A stretch of DNA of 64,000 nucleotides from Anolis sagrei (Eukaryota; Chordata; Lepidosauria; Squamata; Anolidae). Where the stretch lies: positions 91,039,000 through 91,102,999 of the forward strand of contig NC_090034.1 of NCBI RefSeq assembly GCF_037176765.1, written 5' to 3'. The translations under genes and the position numbers were made by a program. Under the pieces are notes generated by a model. The model saw only the letters and a program-made list of their open reading frames with translations, was not told where the DNA came from and searched no databases. Position 1 is the stretch's first letter; every line of letters begins with the position of its first letter. This document shows, in pieces, positions 30,023 through 38,889 of the stretch.

Positions 30023-30721
30023 ACAAAAAGCCGGGTTGCAGCTAAACGTCAAAAAAACCAAGATTATGGCAACAAGAATGATTGACAACTGGAAAATAGA
30101 GGGAGAAACCGTGGAGGCTGTGACAGACTTTGTATTTCTAGGTGCAAAGATTACTGCAGATGCAGACTGTGGCCAGGAAATCAGAAGACGCTTACTTCTT
30201 GGGAGGAGAGCAATGTCCAGTCTCGATAAAATAGTGAAGAGTAGAGATATCAGACTGGCAACAAAGATCCGCCTAGTCAAAGCCATGGTATTCCCTGTAG
30301 TCACCTACGGATGTGAGAGCTGGACCTTAGGGAAGGCTGAGCGAAGGAAGATCGATGCTTTTGAGCTGTGGTGTTGGAGGAAAGTGCTGAGAGTGCCTTG
30401 GACTGCGAGAAGATCCAACCAGTCCATCCTCCAGGAAATAAAGCCTGACTGCTCACTGGAGGGAAAGCTACTAGAGACAAAGTTGAAGTACTTTGGCCAC
30501 ATCATGAGGAGACAGGAAAGCCTAGAGAAGACAATTATGCTGGGGAAAGTGGAAGGCAAAAGGAAGAGGGGCCGACCAAGGGCAAGATGGATGGATGGCA
30601 TCCTTGAAGTGACTGGACTGACCTTGAGGGAGCTGGGGGTGGTAATGGCCGACAGGGAGCTCTGGCGTGGGCTGGTCCATGAGGTCACGAAGAGTCGGAG
30701 ACGACTGAACGAATGAACAAC
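30023..30721 (+). mobile_element. Young BovB LINE insertion
   Basis: An uninterrupted 226-codon frame (30036-30716) covers the end of the BovB reverse transcriptase: NVKKTKIMATRMIDNW, VTDFVFLGAKITADADCG, LVKAMVFPVVTYGCESW, RRSNQSILQEIKPDCSLEG, KYFGHIMRRQESLEK and KSRRRLNE, then a short CAA tail. The 13-bp target duplication AATGGTGACAACA (30010-30022, 30722-30734) is perfect. Together these show a recent, 5'-truncated insertion. It ends about 170 bp from the stop codon of receptor 2 and lies antisense to that gene's 3' flank. Confidence 0.93.
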
Positions 30722-30892
30722 AATGGTGACAACAGATAAGAAGATCCAGGATTTGGTTTTAACCTAACTTTGAAGACTTAATATATTGGACCATATAGGG
30801 CACTTCTTCCTGAGGAATCATGTCTGGGATATCCCAGATTTTGTTTAAGGAGTAGCTGTGCTGGATCTAGCCAACATATTTGAAACAGATGC

Positions 30893-31834
30893 CTAGGCAT
30901 CTCCTTCCCCTTTGCCATTTGCATTTGGCGTGTTGCAGCAAATCCGAAAATCTGGGGATCTAATACTTGAGCGGATGTGGAGCCAGTAGTTAGTAACATC
31001 TTGATGGATGGTGGCAGAAGAGAAGAAGAAGATCACAGGGTCCAGAATGGTGTTGAGGGATGTGAAAACAAAGGTCTCCATTCTCCAGGTAGGATTCATA
31101 CCTTCAATAAAACCCACAAGGTGAGATATATTGTAGGGAGCAAATGCCAATGAGAAAATAAGGACAGTGGCCAAAGCTAAGGCCACAGCCCGTTGCTTCT
31201 TCTGGGGTTTGATGTTGGGCATGGAGGACAGGATGCGGATCACACGGATGTAGCAGAAAAGGGTAATGATGAAAGGGATTAAGAAAAGAACAATGCAGAC
31301 CTCCAAGCGAGTAGTGAGGACAATTTGGAGCTGGCTAGTAGGGAAGTTATTATAACACGTGGAGTTGGGGCCATCTTTCTTTGCAGTTCTGTCAGAGTAT
31401 TCTATCCCATAGGCAATGCCTAAGCAGTGGGAGCAGGCTAGAAACCAGAAGAAGAGGCTGGCGACTTTTGTATAAGTTGGCCTGTGGTTTAACTTGTGCT
31501 TAACTGGATAAGCAATGCATAGATAGCGCTCCACGCTGACTCCCATGAGGAAGAGGGTGCTAAGGTAAATACTGCTGTGGAAGATGAAGAGGGCCAGAGG
31601 GCAAAGAAAGTCAGGGAGAGGCCAAGTGTTGTCTAAGGCAACCTCCACCATCTTGACAGGCAAAATGATTAGATGGAAGAGGTCGGATATGGTCAAGTTG
31701 AGCAGAAGGATGTCTATGGGGAGTGCCTTCTCACGCACTTTCTTCAGGAACGAGTAGAAGGCCAGGAAATTGATAGGAAGTCCCGTAAGAAAGACAAAGA
31801 TGTACACAGCAAGAACAACAACTTTCCGGGTCAT
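30893..31834 (-). CDS. FFAR3-like: Free fatty acid receptor 2/3-like GPCR, copy 2, short C-tail
   Basis: A 313-residue paralogue of the receptor at 9291-10307, collinear with it through residue 300. Ligand-pocket residues His136, Arg176, His238 and Arg251 are conserved, as are Asp51, Cys78/Cys160, ERY at 102-104, APYN and DPVIF. Asn157 (NST) remains a glycosylation site. Differences include TTRLEV for PFRLEL around Arg176 and SSATIHQDV for SSATIRRTF at the start of helix 8. The protein stops at codon 314 (TAG) where copy 1 has Arg314, losing the Ser/Thr-rich last 25 residues. DNA downstream still aligns with copy 1's tail (gcatctgtttcaaatatg), so the stop is secondary. Same strand, about 20 kb from copy 1, with the same splice-acceptor layout. 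Likely a Gi/o- or Gq-coupled short-chain fatty acid receptor; functional status with the short tail is inference. Confidence 0.92.
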   Translation of the reverse strand: MTRKVVVLAVYIFVFLTGLPINFLAFYSFLKKVREKALPIDILLLNLTISDLFHLIILPVKMVEVALDNTWPLPDFLCPLALFIFHSSIYLSTLFLMGVSVERYLCIAYPVKHKLNHRPTYTKVASLFFWFLACSHCLGIAYGIEYSDRTAKKDGPNSTCYNNFPTSQLQIVLTTRLEVCIVLFLIPFIITLFCYIRVIRILSSMPNIKPQKKQRAVALALATVLIFSLAFAPYNISHLVGFIEGMNPTWRMETFVFTSLNTILDPVIFFFSSATIHQDVTNYWLHIRSSIRSPDFRICCNTPNANGKGEGDA

Positions 31835-31844
31835 CTTCTGTAGA

Positions 31845-31857
31845 CCTGGAAGTGAAA
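31845..31857 (-). promoter_or_regulatory. Splice acceptor of receptor 2 coding exon
   Basis: The minus strand reads CTCTTTTCACTTCCAG with the exon starting at 31845, 11 bp before the ATG, the same arrangement as for receptor 1. Confidence 0.8.
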
Positions 31858-31893
31858 AGAGACAACATTAGAAAGAAAAATAGCAAGAAGCAA

Positions 31894-31911
31894 AAAAAAA
31901 AAAAAAAAGCA
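31894..31911. repeat. Poly-A tract in receptor 2 intron
   Basis: About 18 A on the plus strand. No SINE body adjoins it. Confidence 0.85.
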
Positions 31912-32033
31912 CTTGTTATATTTTAAAATTACCCTTTGACCATATTTGAAGGGATTCTGCAAATATAATTAATTGACCAGGGCACTGGGTATTCTTTGTT
32001 ACTGATTCCTCAGATTCTGTTGTTTTTCTTTGA

Positions 32034-32069
32034 AGTCTTCTTCTTCTTCTTCTTCTTCTTCTTCTTCTT
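32034..32069. repeat. (CTT)n microsatellite
   Basis: A twelve-unit CTT repeat in the receptor 2 intron. The arginine-rich minus-strand frame over it is an artefact. Confidence 0.95.
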
Positions 32070-32254
32070 GTAAGCACCATTTTTGTTTTTGTTATGTGCG
32101 TTCCAGACATATTTGGTTCAAGGCAATTCTAAGGTAAACTTAACCTGTTGTTTTCTTGGCAAGATTTATCAAGAGATGCTTTGCTACTATCTTACTTACT
32201 TACTTACTTATCTTGAGGGAGGATGACATGCTCAAGCTCAACTACTGGGTTTCC

Positions 32255-32455
32255 ATGACTGGTCTCTGCGAGGATGTTGCCCAGGGGATGCCTGGATGTT
32301 TGATGTTTTACCATCCTTGTGGGAGGCTTCTTTCATGTCCCCGCAAGGGGAGCTGGAGCTGACAGAGGGAGCTCAGCCTACTCTCCTCAGATTTGAACCG
32401 CTGACCTGTTGGTCAACAGTCCTGCTGGCACAAGGGTTTAGCCCATTCAGTAGGT
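32255..32455 (-). repeat. tRNA-derived SINE, type B, 3'-truncated
   Basis: ctctgcgaggatgttgccca, taccatccttgtgggaggct and ggcacaagggtttagcccat on the plus strand are type B inverted. The tail (…gacttgcag) is missing. Confidence 0.85.
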
Positions 32456-33150
32456 AAAAGGCTACTATTGTGTACTGTTTTAAAAGTCATATGTAGGAAG
32501 GAGATTTGTTTCGAGCAATGGTTCCCAACCTTTTTTGACCAGGGATCACTTTAACCAGGTACCTGTCTCCAACATTAGTACCAAAGGGGTTACGAATCGG
32601 TTTTTGGTCAACTTTAGATTCGGTTTGGCTATTTGGGATGCTGATTCAGAAAATTGCATTAGATAGACCACATCAGCTCTAGTTTCTGATACAGAACATC
32701 TGCCATCCAGTAGTTGCCATCTGCTTGCCCACAGATAACCATATTTAATACTCTAGAGCTGATATGATAGTAGTAATCTTTCATAGGTGGTCAGTCTCTC
32801 CCCTCCTGGCATCTCCGTTGCCTCAGCACTATAAGAGGGTTTTGTGAGACCAGTCGCTCTCGTTGCCATGTGGTTTTAAGGCAATGGTATAGTAATGGTG
32901 AGGCTGCAGACCATATTTTCATTCTTGCAGATCACTTGTAGTCCATGGACCAGAGTTTGGGAAACACTGCCCTTGAAATGCTGCAGTATTTACAGTAATT
33001 ACCCTCAAAATGCTGCAGTATTTACAGTACTGATTATGAGGCCATGAATAAGTAGACCCAGATATTTTAATCAATATTTTCACAGAAATTCTTGACTTAT
33101 ACACAGATAAACATATCAATAACCTTAATTGTAACTTTTTAATCAGGAGC
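32456..33150. other. Receptor 2 intron, mostly unassigned
   Basis: A hAT-like phrase ggttcccaacc at 32520 and a short tandem duplication (tgctgcagtatttacagta twice, about 32979-33030) are seen. No other feature. Confidence 0.35.
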
Positions 33151-33200
33151 ATTTTGTCAGTATATATCATATCAATTCCTGCAGCATTTTAAATCCTTAC

Positions 33201-33300
33201 TTATATTGTAGTTGATTGCTTGCCCTGCTTGATCTTCAAAGATGGTCCTATTTCAAATCTTCTGGAGATGATACTTGGACAGGATTGGATTTTCTCTCCC
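33201..33300 (-). promoter_or_regulatory. Predicted 5' untranslated exon and promoter region of receptor 2
   Basis: The minus strand reads caactacaatata followed by AGTAAGG, a splice donor with the exon ending at 33201. It is homologous in sequence and position to the receptor 1 exon ending at 13491 (shared tattgtag/gatggtcc wording on the plus strand). The implied intron is 33200-31846, about 1.35 kb. The transcription start is not visible, so the right coordinate is nominal. Confidence 0.5.
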
Positions 33301-33520
33301 CAAAGTAACTGATGTCTGTCTGGTTATATGACAGAGGATGTCCTTATGTTTTGGAAAAAGTGAGTTCATCAGTTTAAAAAGAAAATTATGACCAATAGCA
33401 CCAACTGTTGTTACACTATTATGCAAACTTACTATGAAAACCAGGTCCTAAGCTATAATGATTTCATGTGTTTCTTCTAGGAAACATCATACTACGGAAC
33501 TATTATTTCCACATATGCAG

Positions 33521-34159
33521 ACGTAAGAACCTTTTAAAAGACACACAAAATCATTTTCTCGCATGGCTGCATGCTTCCAAAAATTGCATACAATTGAAAA
33601 AAGCACAGGCTTCCAGGTATCCATGCAAAGATTAAAGTGGCATAACAATGGGACAAAGGGAGCTGAAAGTGCAAAAATGCGAACCTGAGTGAGATGGTGT
33701 CATTGTGGACCTAATTCATCCTAATTTATGACATGGATGACACATCTACTTTATTTTTTCCTGTGGGATGCAGATATTGCATTCCCTGAGCCCAGGATAC
33801 AGTTCTCCATTGCTTTGAACAGGCAAACTGTATGGGCTGAATAAACTACGTGTTGCTTTTGATATCTTAGAAGGGGTAGTTACACTTGAATGGAATGGGG
33901 AAGATACAAAGCTGCATGGGTAAGCAGAATTTTCAGGCTGGGCATGGCCCCAAGGCAATTTTTGTGGCCCTTGACTCTTCCAAGCTTCCTGGACTGCATT
34001 GTGAACTGCCTCTGATGAAAGTGGCTAGAACTACTTGTTGTGTTATAAGACAGTAATTATAGACTCCAAAAGTTGGAAATGCCCTCACTGGACATCTTGT
34101 AAAACTTGTAAAATAACAATATTTTTTTCAAAAGAAAAAAAAAACTTGCAGTAAGATGA
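33521..34159. other. Unassigned DNA between upstream-exon copies
   Basis: No repeat or gene recognised. Confidence 0.25.
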
Positions 34160-34500
34160 AAAGCAATGTATATTTCCACTTTATTTATATTTGAAATGTT
34201 TTTGCCTACTTTTTCTAATTGCAAAGTCTTTTATTTTTGGGAGTCCCTTTTGGTGGAACCTGGTTCAGTTGCATCAAGTTTTCACTGCCCAAAGTATCTG
34301 AAGTGTCCACCTAATTATATGACAGAGCGTGTCCTTATGGTACAATTTGGAGTGAGTCCATGAGCTTAGAAAGGAACTTATGACTAGTATCAACAACTGT
34401 TGCGCCACTGTGAAAGCCAACTCTGATGTTTTTCTTAGCTATAATGATTTCATATGTCTCTTCTTCTAGTAAACATCTTATTTCCACAGTACATAAGGAG
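34160..34500 (-). pseudogene. Decayed third copy of the receptor 5' exon region
   Basis: Aligns with 33190-33500: taattatatgacagagcgtg against ggttatatgacagaggatg, then caacaactgttg and agctataatgatttcatatg. The position of the splice donor (plus-strand cttac) is changed to cttta at about 34179. No third coding exon follows. It is a remnant of a duplicated receptor unit or of its promoter. Confidence 0.55.
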
Positions 34501-34747
34501 AGTGATGAATGAAAAATAACACAGGGGACTCAGTCCAAACACTGGGATAACATTTAGTGGTAAATCCATCCATTCATTCATTCAAAGGGGATCAGTTATT
34601 GTAGTTATCATTACCAGTTTGGGCCTAGTAGTGATATATTATTATATTATTGTATCAACATTTGTTTTTGTTCTTTTATTTCCTACCTTCTGTGTAGGAA
34701 ATATATATTCTTATTGCCCTTGATTTATTTTCAGAGATATACTGTAG

Positions 34748-34785
34748 TAGAATCATAAAGTTGGTATAAACCCCAAGGGCCATCC

Positions 34786-34816
<31 letters not shown>

Positions 34817-34965
34817 ATCCTGCTTTTTCTCCCCAAAGAGGACTCAAAGTTGAAGCCTCATGCCACACAAGAACACACAATCAACACACGCACACACTCA
34901 CACATCCCCAAACAGATGGCCATCTAGCCTCTGTTCAAAACCTCCTGAGAAGGAGGAAAAACCTC
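34748..34965 (-). mobile_element. CR1 LINE fragment split by an L2-type tail
   Basis: agaatcataaagttggtata and ccaagggccatcc at the left and cagatggccatctagcctct at the right are CR1. Between them lie (TTA)n and tttttctccccaaagaggac, an L2-like 3' end. Confidence 0.65.
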
Positions 34966-35209
34966 CCGGATAGACTGAGATCCGATATCACAAATGTAAC
35001 TTCATATTGTCCTCTGATATGACCAACAAACTTACCTGAAATGCCAGAAGTCACCTTGAGTGATAGAGGAGAGGTTTGTTATGCTGATGATCAGAGCATC
35101 AAAAGATAATGTTTCCAGTTTTTTCCTGCCAGCAATCTGTTGTAGGATGAGGAACTACCAGGACTCCCAGTTCCTGATCTGCATTTCAACTGACCAGGAA
35201 CACCTCTGT

Positions 35210-35471
35210 CAGGCCCGTAGCCAGGATTTTGTTTCGGGGGGGGGGGGGGCTGAGTCTGAGTGAAAGAGGGTCTGCCCTAGCAAACCTTTTGTATCATTAC
35301 CCCAATACCCCCATGCATATGGGATATATTGAGCATGGTGATCAGATCATGATATGAATAAACATAACAGTTTAAATAATGTACCAGTAAGGCCTTCTCA
35401 CGGACAACCATCAGAATGGTTGTCCGTGAGTTGGTTGTCCAAGCCCCCCCCCCCCCCCAGCTACATGCCTG
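35210..35471. mobile_element. hAT element with G/C-tract ends
   Basis: CAGGCCCGTAGCCAGGATTT at the left and agctacatgcctg at the right, with a perfect 8-bp duplication ACCTCTGT (35202-35209, 35472-35479). A G run (about 35236-35250) near the left end and a C run (about 35445-35458) near the right can pair. The interior matches 47316-47623 closely. Confidence 0.9.
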
Positions 35472-35808
35472 ACCTCTGTATTCTTAATTCACTTCAGACA
35501 TGATAAATAAGTGCCTCAAATGTATTCCTCAAATAATGAAGAAGCAGCTCAGAAATATAGGTGCACTTATAAAAGAATTCCTCCTCTTTTTACTCCCCAT
35601 AGTAAAAGACAGAAAGGCACACAAACTTTGCCAAGCCCAATCAGTTAATTTCTCAAATGCTTTCCTTTCTTTGTGGCCATTGGTTTCTGTTTTGAGATTG
35701 AGTTTGACTAGCTTTATTTTAAAAAACTAAATGGGGAAAGTTTAATTTAGCCTTACTAGGTAAGCACACTTTTATTCTGAAGTACTGAGTATGGGAAACA
35801 GCGTAAAC

Positions 35809-35945
35809 CAGTAATGTTGAACGTATAGCCCTCCAGGTGTTTTGGACATAAGCTTCCAAAATTCCTGGTCATTTGACAAGATGGCTAGGGCTTCTGGAAG
35901 TTGAAGACCCAAACATCGGGAGGCCCACAAGTTTGACACCTCTGG
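35809..35945. mobile_element. hAT MITE, diverged
   Basis: Related to 29776-29910: atagccctccaggtgttttg and the inverse-like caaacatcgggaggccca. The ends are degraded. Confidence 0.6.
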
Positions 35946-36976
35946 TGTAAACACCATAGCCCAAGTCCACATGTTACTCCCAAGTTGAGAAAGACCACTG
36001 AATAGATGGGAATTTGAAAAGTCAATACAAATCTTCCATTAATGAAACAAGTCTACCCTAGATGAGGTTATCATTGGATTTAGGTCTACAAACACAATGA
36101 GATTTGACCGACATCCTATTAGTGTCATACACAAGAGTAAGTCAGCGATATGCCTGCAGACATCTCTTTCTGTTTGATGTGATATTCCCTTCCTCCATCC
36201 AGACCAACTGTAGAGTCACTGCTGTCCCACCCCATGGTGACACTATGCTTGGTAGATCATAATGAGAAACTGCATCTGTGTCTTTGCAGCCACATGCAAA
36301 GACTTCTGAAGGATATCTGTGGATCTTAGCAGAGGATGCAATCATTTCGTATCAGCTGTGGAGACATAGCCAGATGCTTCTCCAGTTCCCTAATCCATTC
36401 TGTTTGCTAGACACAAAATGGCCATGGGGTCGGTCAGGGCTGAAGTGACTTCTGGATAGACTTAGGAAGAGTCAGTGGATCATCACCTGTAGAGAACTTC
36501 TATAAGCAGAAATACTACATGTCTCTGGACTGCACAGAATTATGTCCCTTATCCTACTCTTAGTTTTGTTGACATCATATTTCAGAAACAAAGAGATGCA
36601 TTATGCCCATTATCTTCTGCCAGAACTACGGTATCTATTACATCCAATTATGTTCCATTAATGAAATAGTGACTTTTTATTATATGCTTTTTAAAAGGAG
36701 CATCAGTAGCTACATTTGCTTTTCGAAACTTCTTGTGTTCCATTTGGAGAACCTTCTCTCAAAAATAAATCGATTCATCTCAAAGGGGGAAAAGACTCAG
36801 AACCTTCATAAAAAGATCCAGTGATTTAAAACTATCATCCAAAATCAAGCATATGCATTGGAAGTATAAGGAAAGGGAAGCATTTTATTCAGTACTGCTG
36901 GTTTTGGAGGAAGTTGGTAAATCAACCTACTCTTTAAAAATAGAATCAGAAAATAAGAAACATTGCTAGTCACGAT
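35946..36976. other. Unassigned DNA, about 1 kb
   Basis: No named repeat and no convincing exon. The small open frames have no domain signal. Confidence 0.3.
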
Positions 36977-37702
36977 CAGTGGATCTCAATCTTCCTAATG
37001 CTGCAACCCCTTAATACAGTTCCTCATGTTGTGGTGATCCCTCAACCATAAAATTATTTTAGTTGCTACTTCATAACTGTAATGTTGCTATTGTTATGAA
37101 TTATAATGTAAATATCTAATATGCATGATGCATTTTTTTCACTGGACCAAATACACCCAAATTTGAATACTGGTGGGTTTGGGAGGATTGATTTTGTGAT
37201 TTGGGAGCAGTAGTTGCTGGGATTTACAGTTAACCTACAATCAAAGAGCATTCTGAACTCCACCAATGATGGAATTGAACCACACTTGGCACACAGAACT
37301 CCCATGACCAACACAAAACACTGGAAGGGTTTGGTAGTTGTAGTTCACCTACATCCAGAGAGCACTGTGAACTCAAACTATTTATTTATTTATTTATTTA
37401 GAACCTTTATATACCGGTCTTCTCGACCTCCGGAGAGGGACTCAGGCCTGTTTACAATGATGGATCTGGACCAAACTTGGCATGAATACTCAATATACCC
37501 AAATGTGAACACTGGTGGAGTTTGGGGAAAACAGACCTTGACATTTGGGAGTTGTGATTGCTGGGATTTATAGTTCACCTACAATCAAAGAACATTCTGA
37601 ATGCCACCAACGATAGAATTGGGCTAAACTTCTTTGGCAACCCCTCTGACACTCCCCTCGTGAACCCCCAAGGGGTTGTGACCTCCAGGTTGAGAAATGC
37701 TG
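36977..37702 (+). mobile_element. SPIN-like hAT element
   Basis: Begins CAGTGGATCTCAATCTTCCT and continues ccccttaatacagttcctca, gttgctacttcataactgta and atatgcatgatgca. This is the wording I recall for the 5' part of SPIN elements. It ends caggttgagaaatgctg. A short LINE tail (37378-37460, (TATT)n plus ggagagggactcaggcctgt) is inserted. The interior is made of diverged direct units (gggagttgtagtt / gctgggatttatagttcacc). No transposase frame. Confidence 0.78.
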
Positions 37703-37764
37703 ATTTACATAAAAATCGCTTGCAGGGAAGGAGAAAAAGTTAAAAAAAAGTAAAAGGTAAAGAC

Positions 37765-37766
<2 letters not shown>

Positions 37767-37811
<45 letters not shown>

Positions 37812-37812
37812 A
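37767..37812. repeat. (CT)n(TA)n microsatellite
   Basis: ctctctctttctctctctct followed by tatatatata. Confidence 0.95.
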
Positions 37813-38499
37813 TCACATCAGCTCCCCATATGGAGCTCTAGTGCTTGACACCTGGTATCCGTATATCATCAAAAGAGGAAGAGAATGATTTTCTGAGAAA
37901 CTGAGGATTTGGTGTGAAGTATTTTATACTAGTGAGACTCATTCTAAAGAAAGAAAAGACAATACTATCCTATCTACACATGATGTGTTGGGCTTAGTGA
38001 GAAAAGTAGCTTTTCTTTCATATACTACTTAGTCAATCACAGCTTGGAGATGAGGAGCAGAGATTGCTACTCAAAGCCATGAGCCAGGAGGGTTATCTCC
38101 CTTGTATCAATGCGCTTTAGCATAACCCTGCACCATATGTGAATATATAAATCCCTGGAACTGTCACTTAACTGTTGATTGTCTCAGGTTGTTCAGTTCT
38201 CAGTTACAGTCTTTCAGGACCCTGGATAAGGAACATGGTTGGAATAGCCCTTCCACTCAAGAATGCCTAAAATGCTTGTTTCCATTCACGTGCTCTGTGA
38301 CATCACTCCCTGTACTATGCACATTTGTTTAATTTTTGAATGCAATTTGAATGACCAGGGCCCCAACCCTGGTAATAAGAAAGAGAGAAGATCTTAGGCT
38401 ATCAAATTAGGAAATTACCTACCAACAGTGGGATGGCTCCACTCATTGCAGGTACAAAACCCTCGGTGTGTTCTTTGACAGTCAGCTATGCTGCTGCTG
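37813..38499. other. Unassigned DNA
   Basis: No gene or named repeat seen. Confidence 0.25.
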
Positions 38500-38648
38500 C
38501 CTCAAAATGTGATGGAGTCTCTTTCTCTGGGTTTTTTTAAACAGAAGCTGGATGACAGTGTGTCAGGAGTGCTTGAATTGGCTATTTCTGCATGGTAGAA
38601 GAGTTGGACTGGATGGCCTTGGTGGTGTTTCCAACTCTATGAGTCTAA
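38500..38648 (+). mobile_element. CR1 LINE 3' end
   Basis: ggagtctctttctctgggtt, taaacagaagctggatgaca and ttggactggatggccttggt, with ccaactctatgag at the end, are the CR1 C-terminal coding and tail wording. Confidence 0.78.
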
Positions 38649-38889
38649 TACTGTAAAGTCATCAGCATCATGATTTTCACATTAATTTTCATAATTGTAA
38701 TCATCACCACCACTAAGTAAAGAAAGGGAAAAAATTAAGTGTCTTTCCCTTTGTACCCCAAAGAGAGATGCATAGGCACCATGTGAGCTTGCCTGAGAAG
38801 AGAGATCCATAAACAGGAACCACAACCAAAAAGTCTCTACTTGTGGTCTTCAGCTCAGAAGTTAACTTCAAATCCATGGTCAGGTGAGA

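Noticed and set aside
32034-32110. Arginine-rich minus-strand frame
   Set aside because: Translation of the (CTT)n repeat.
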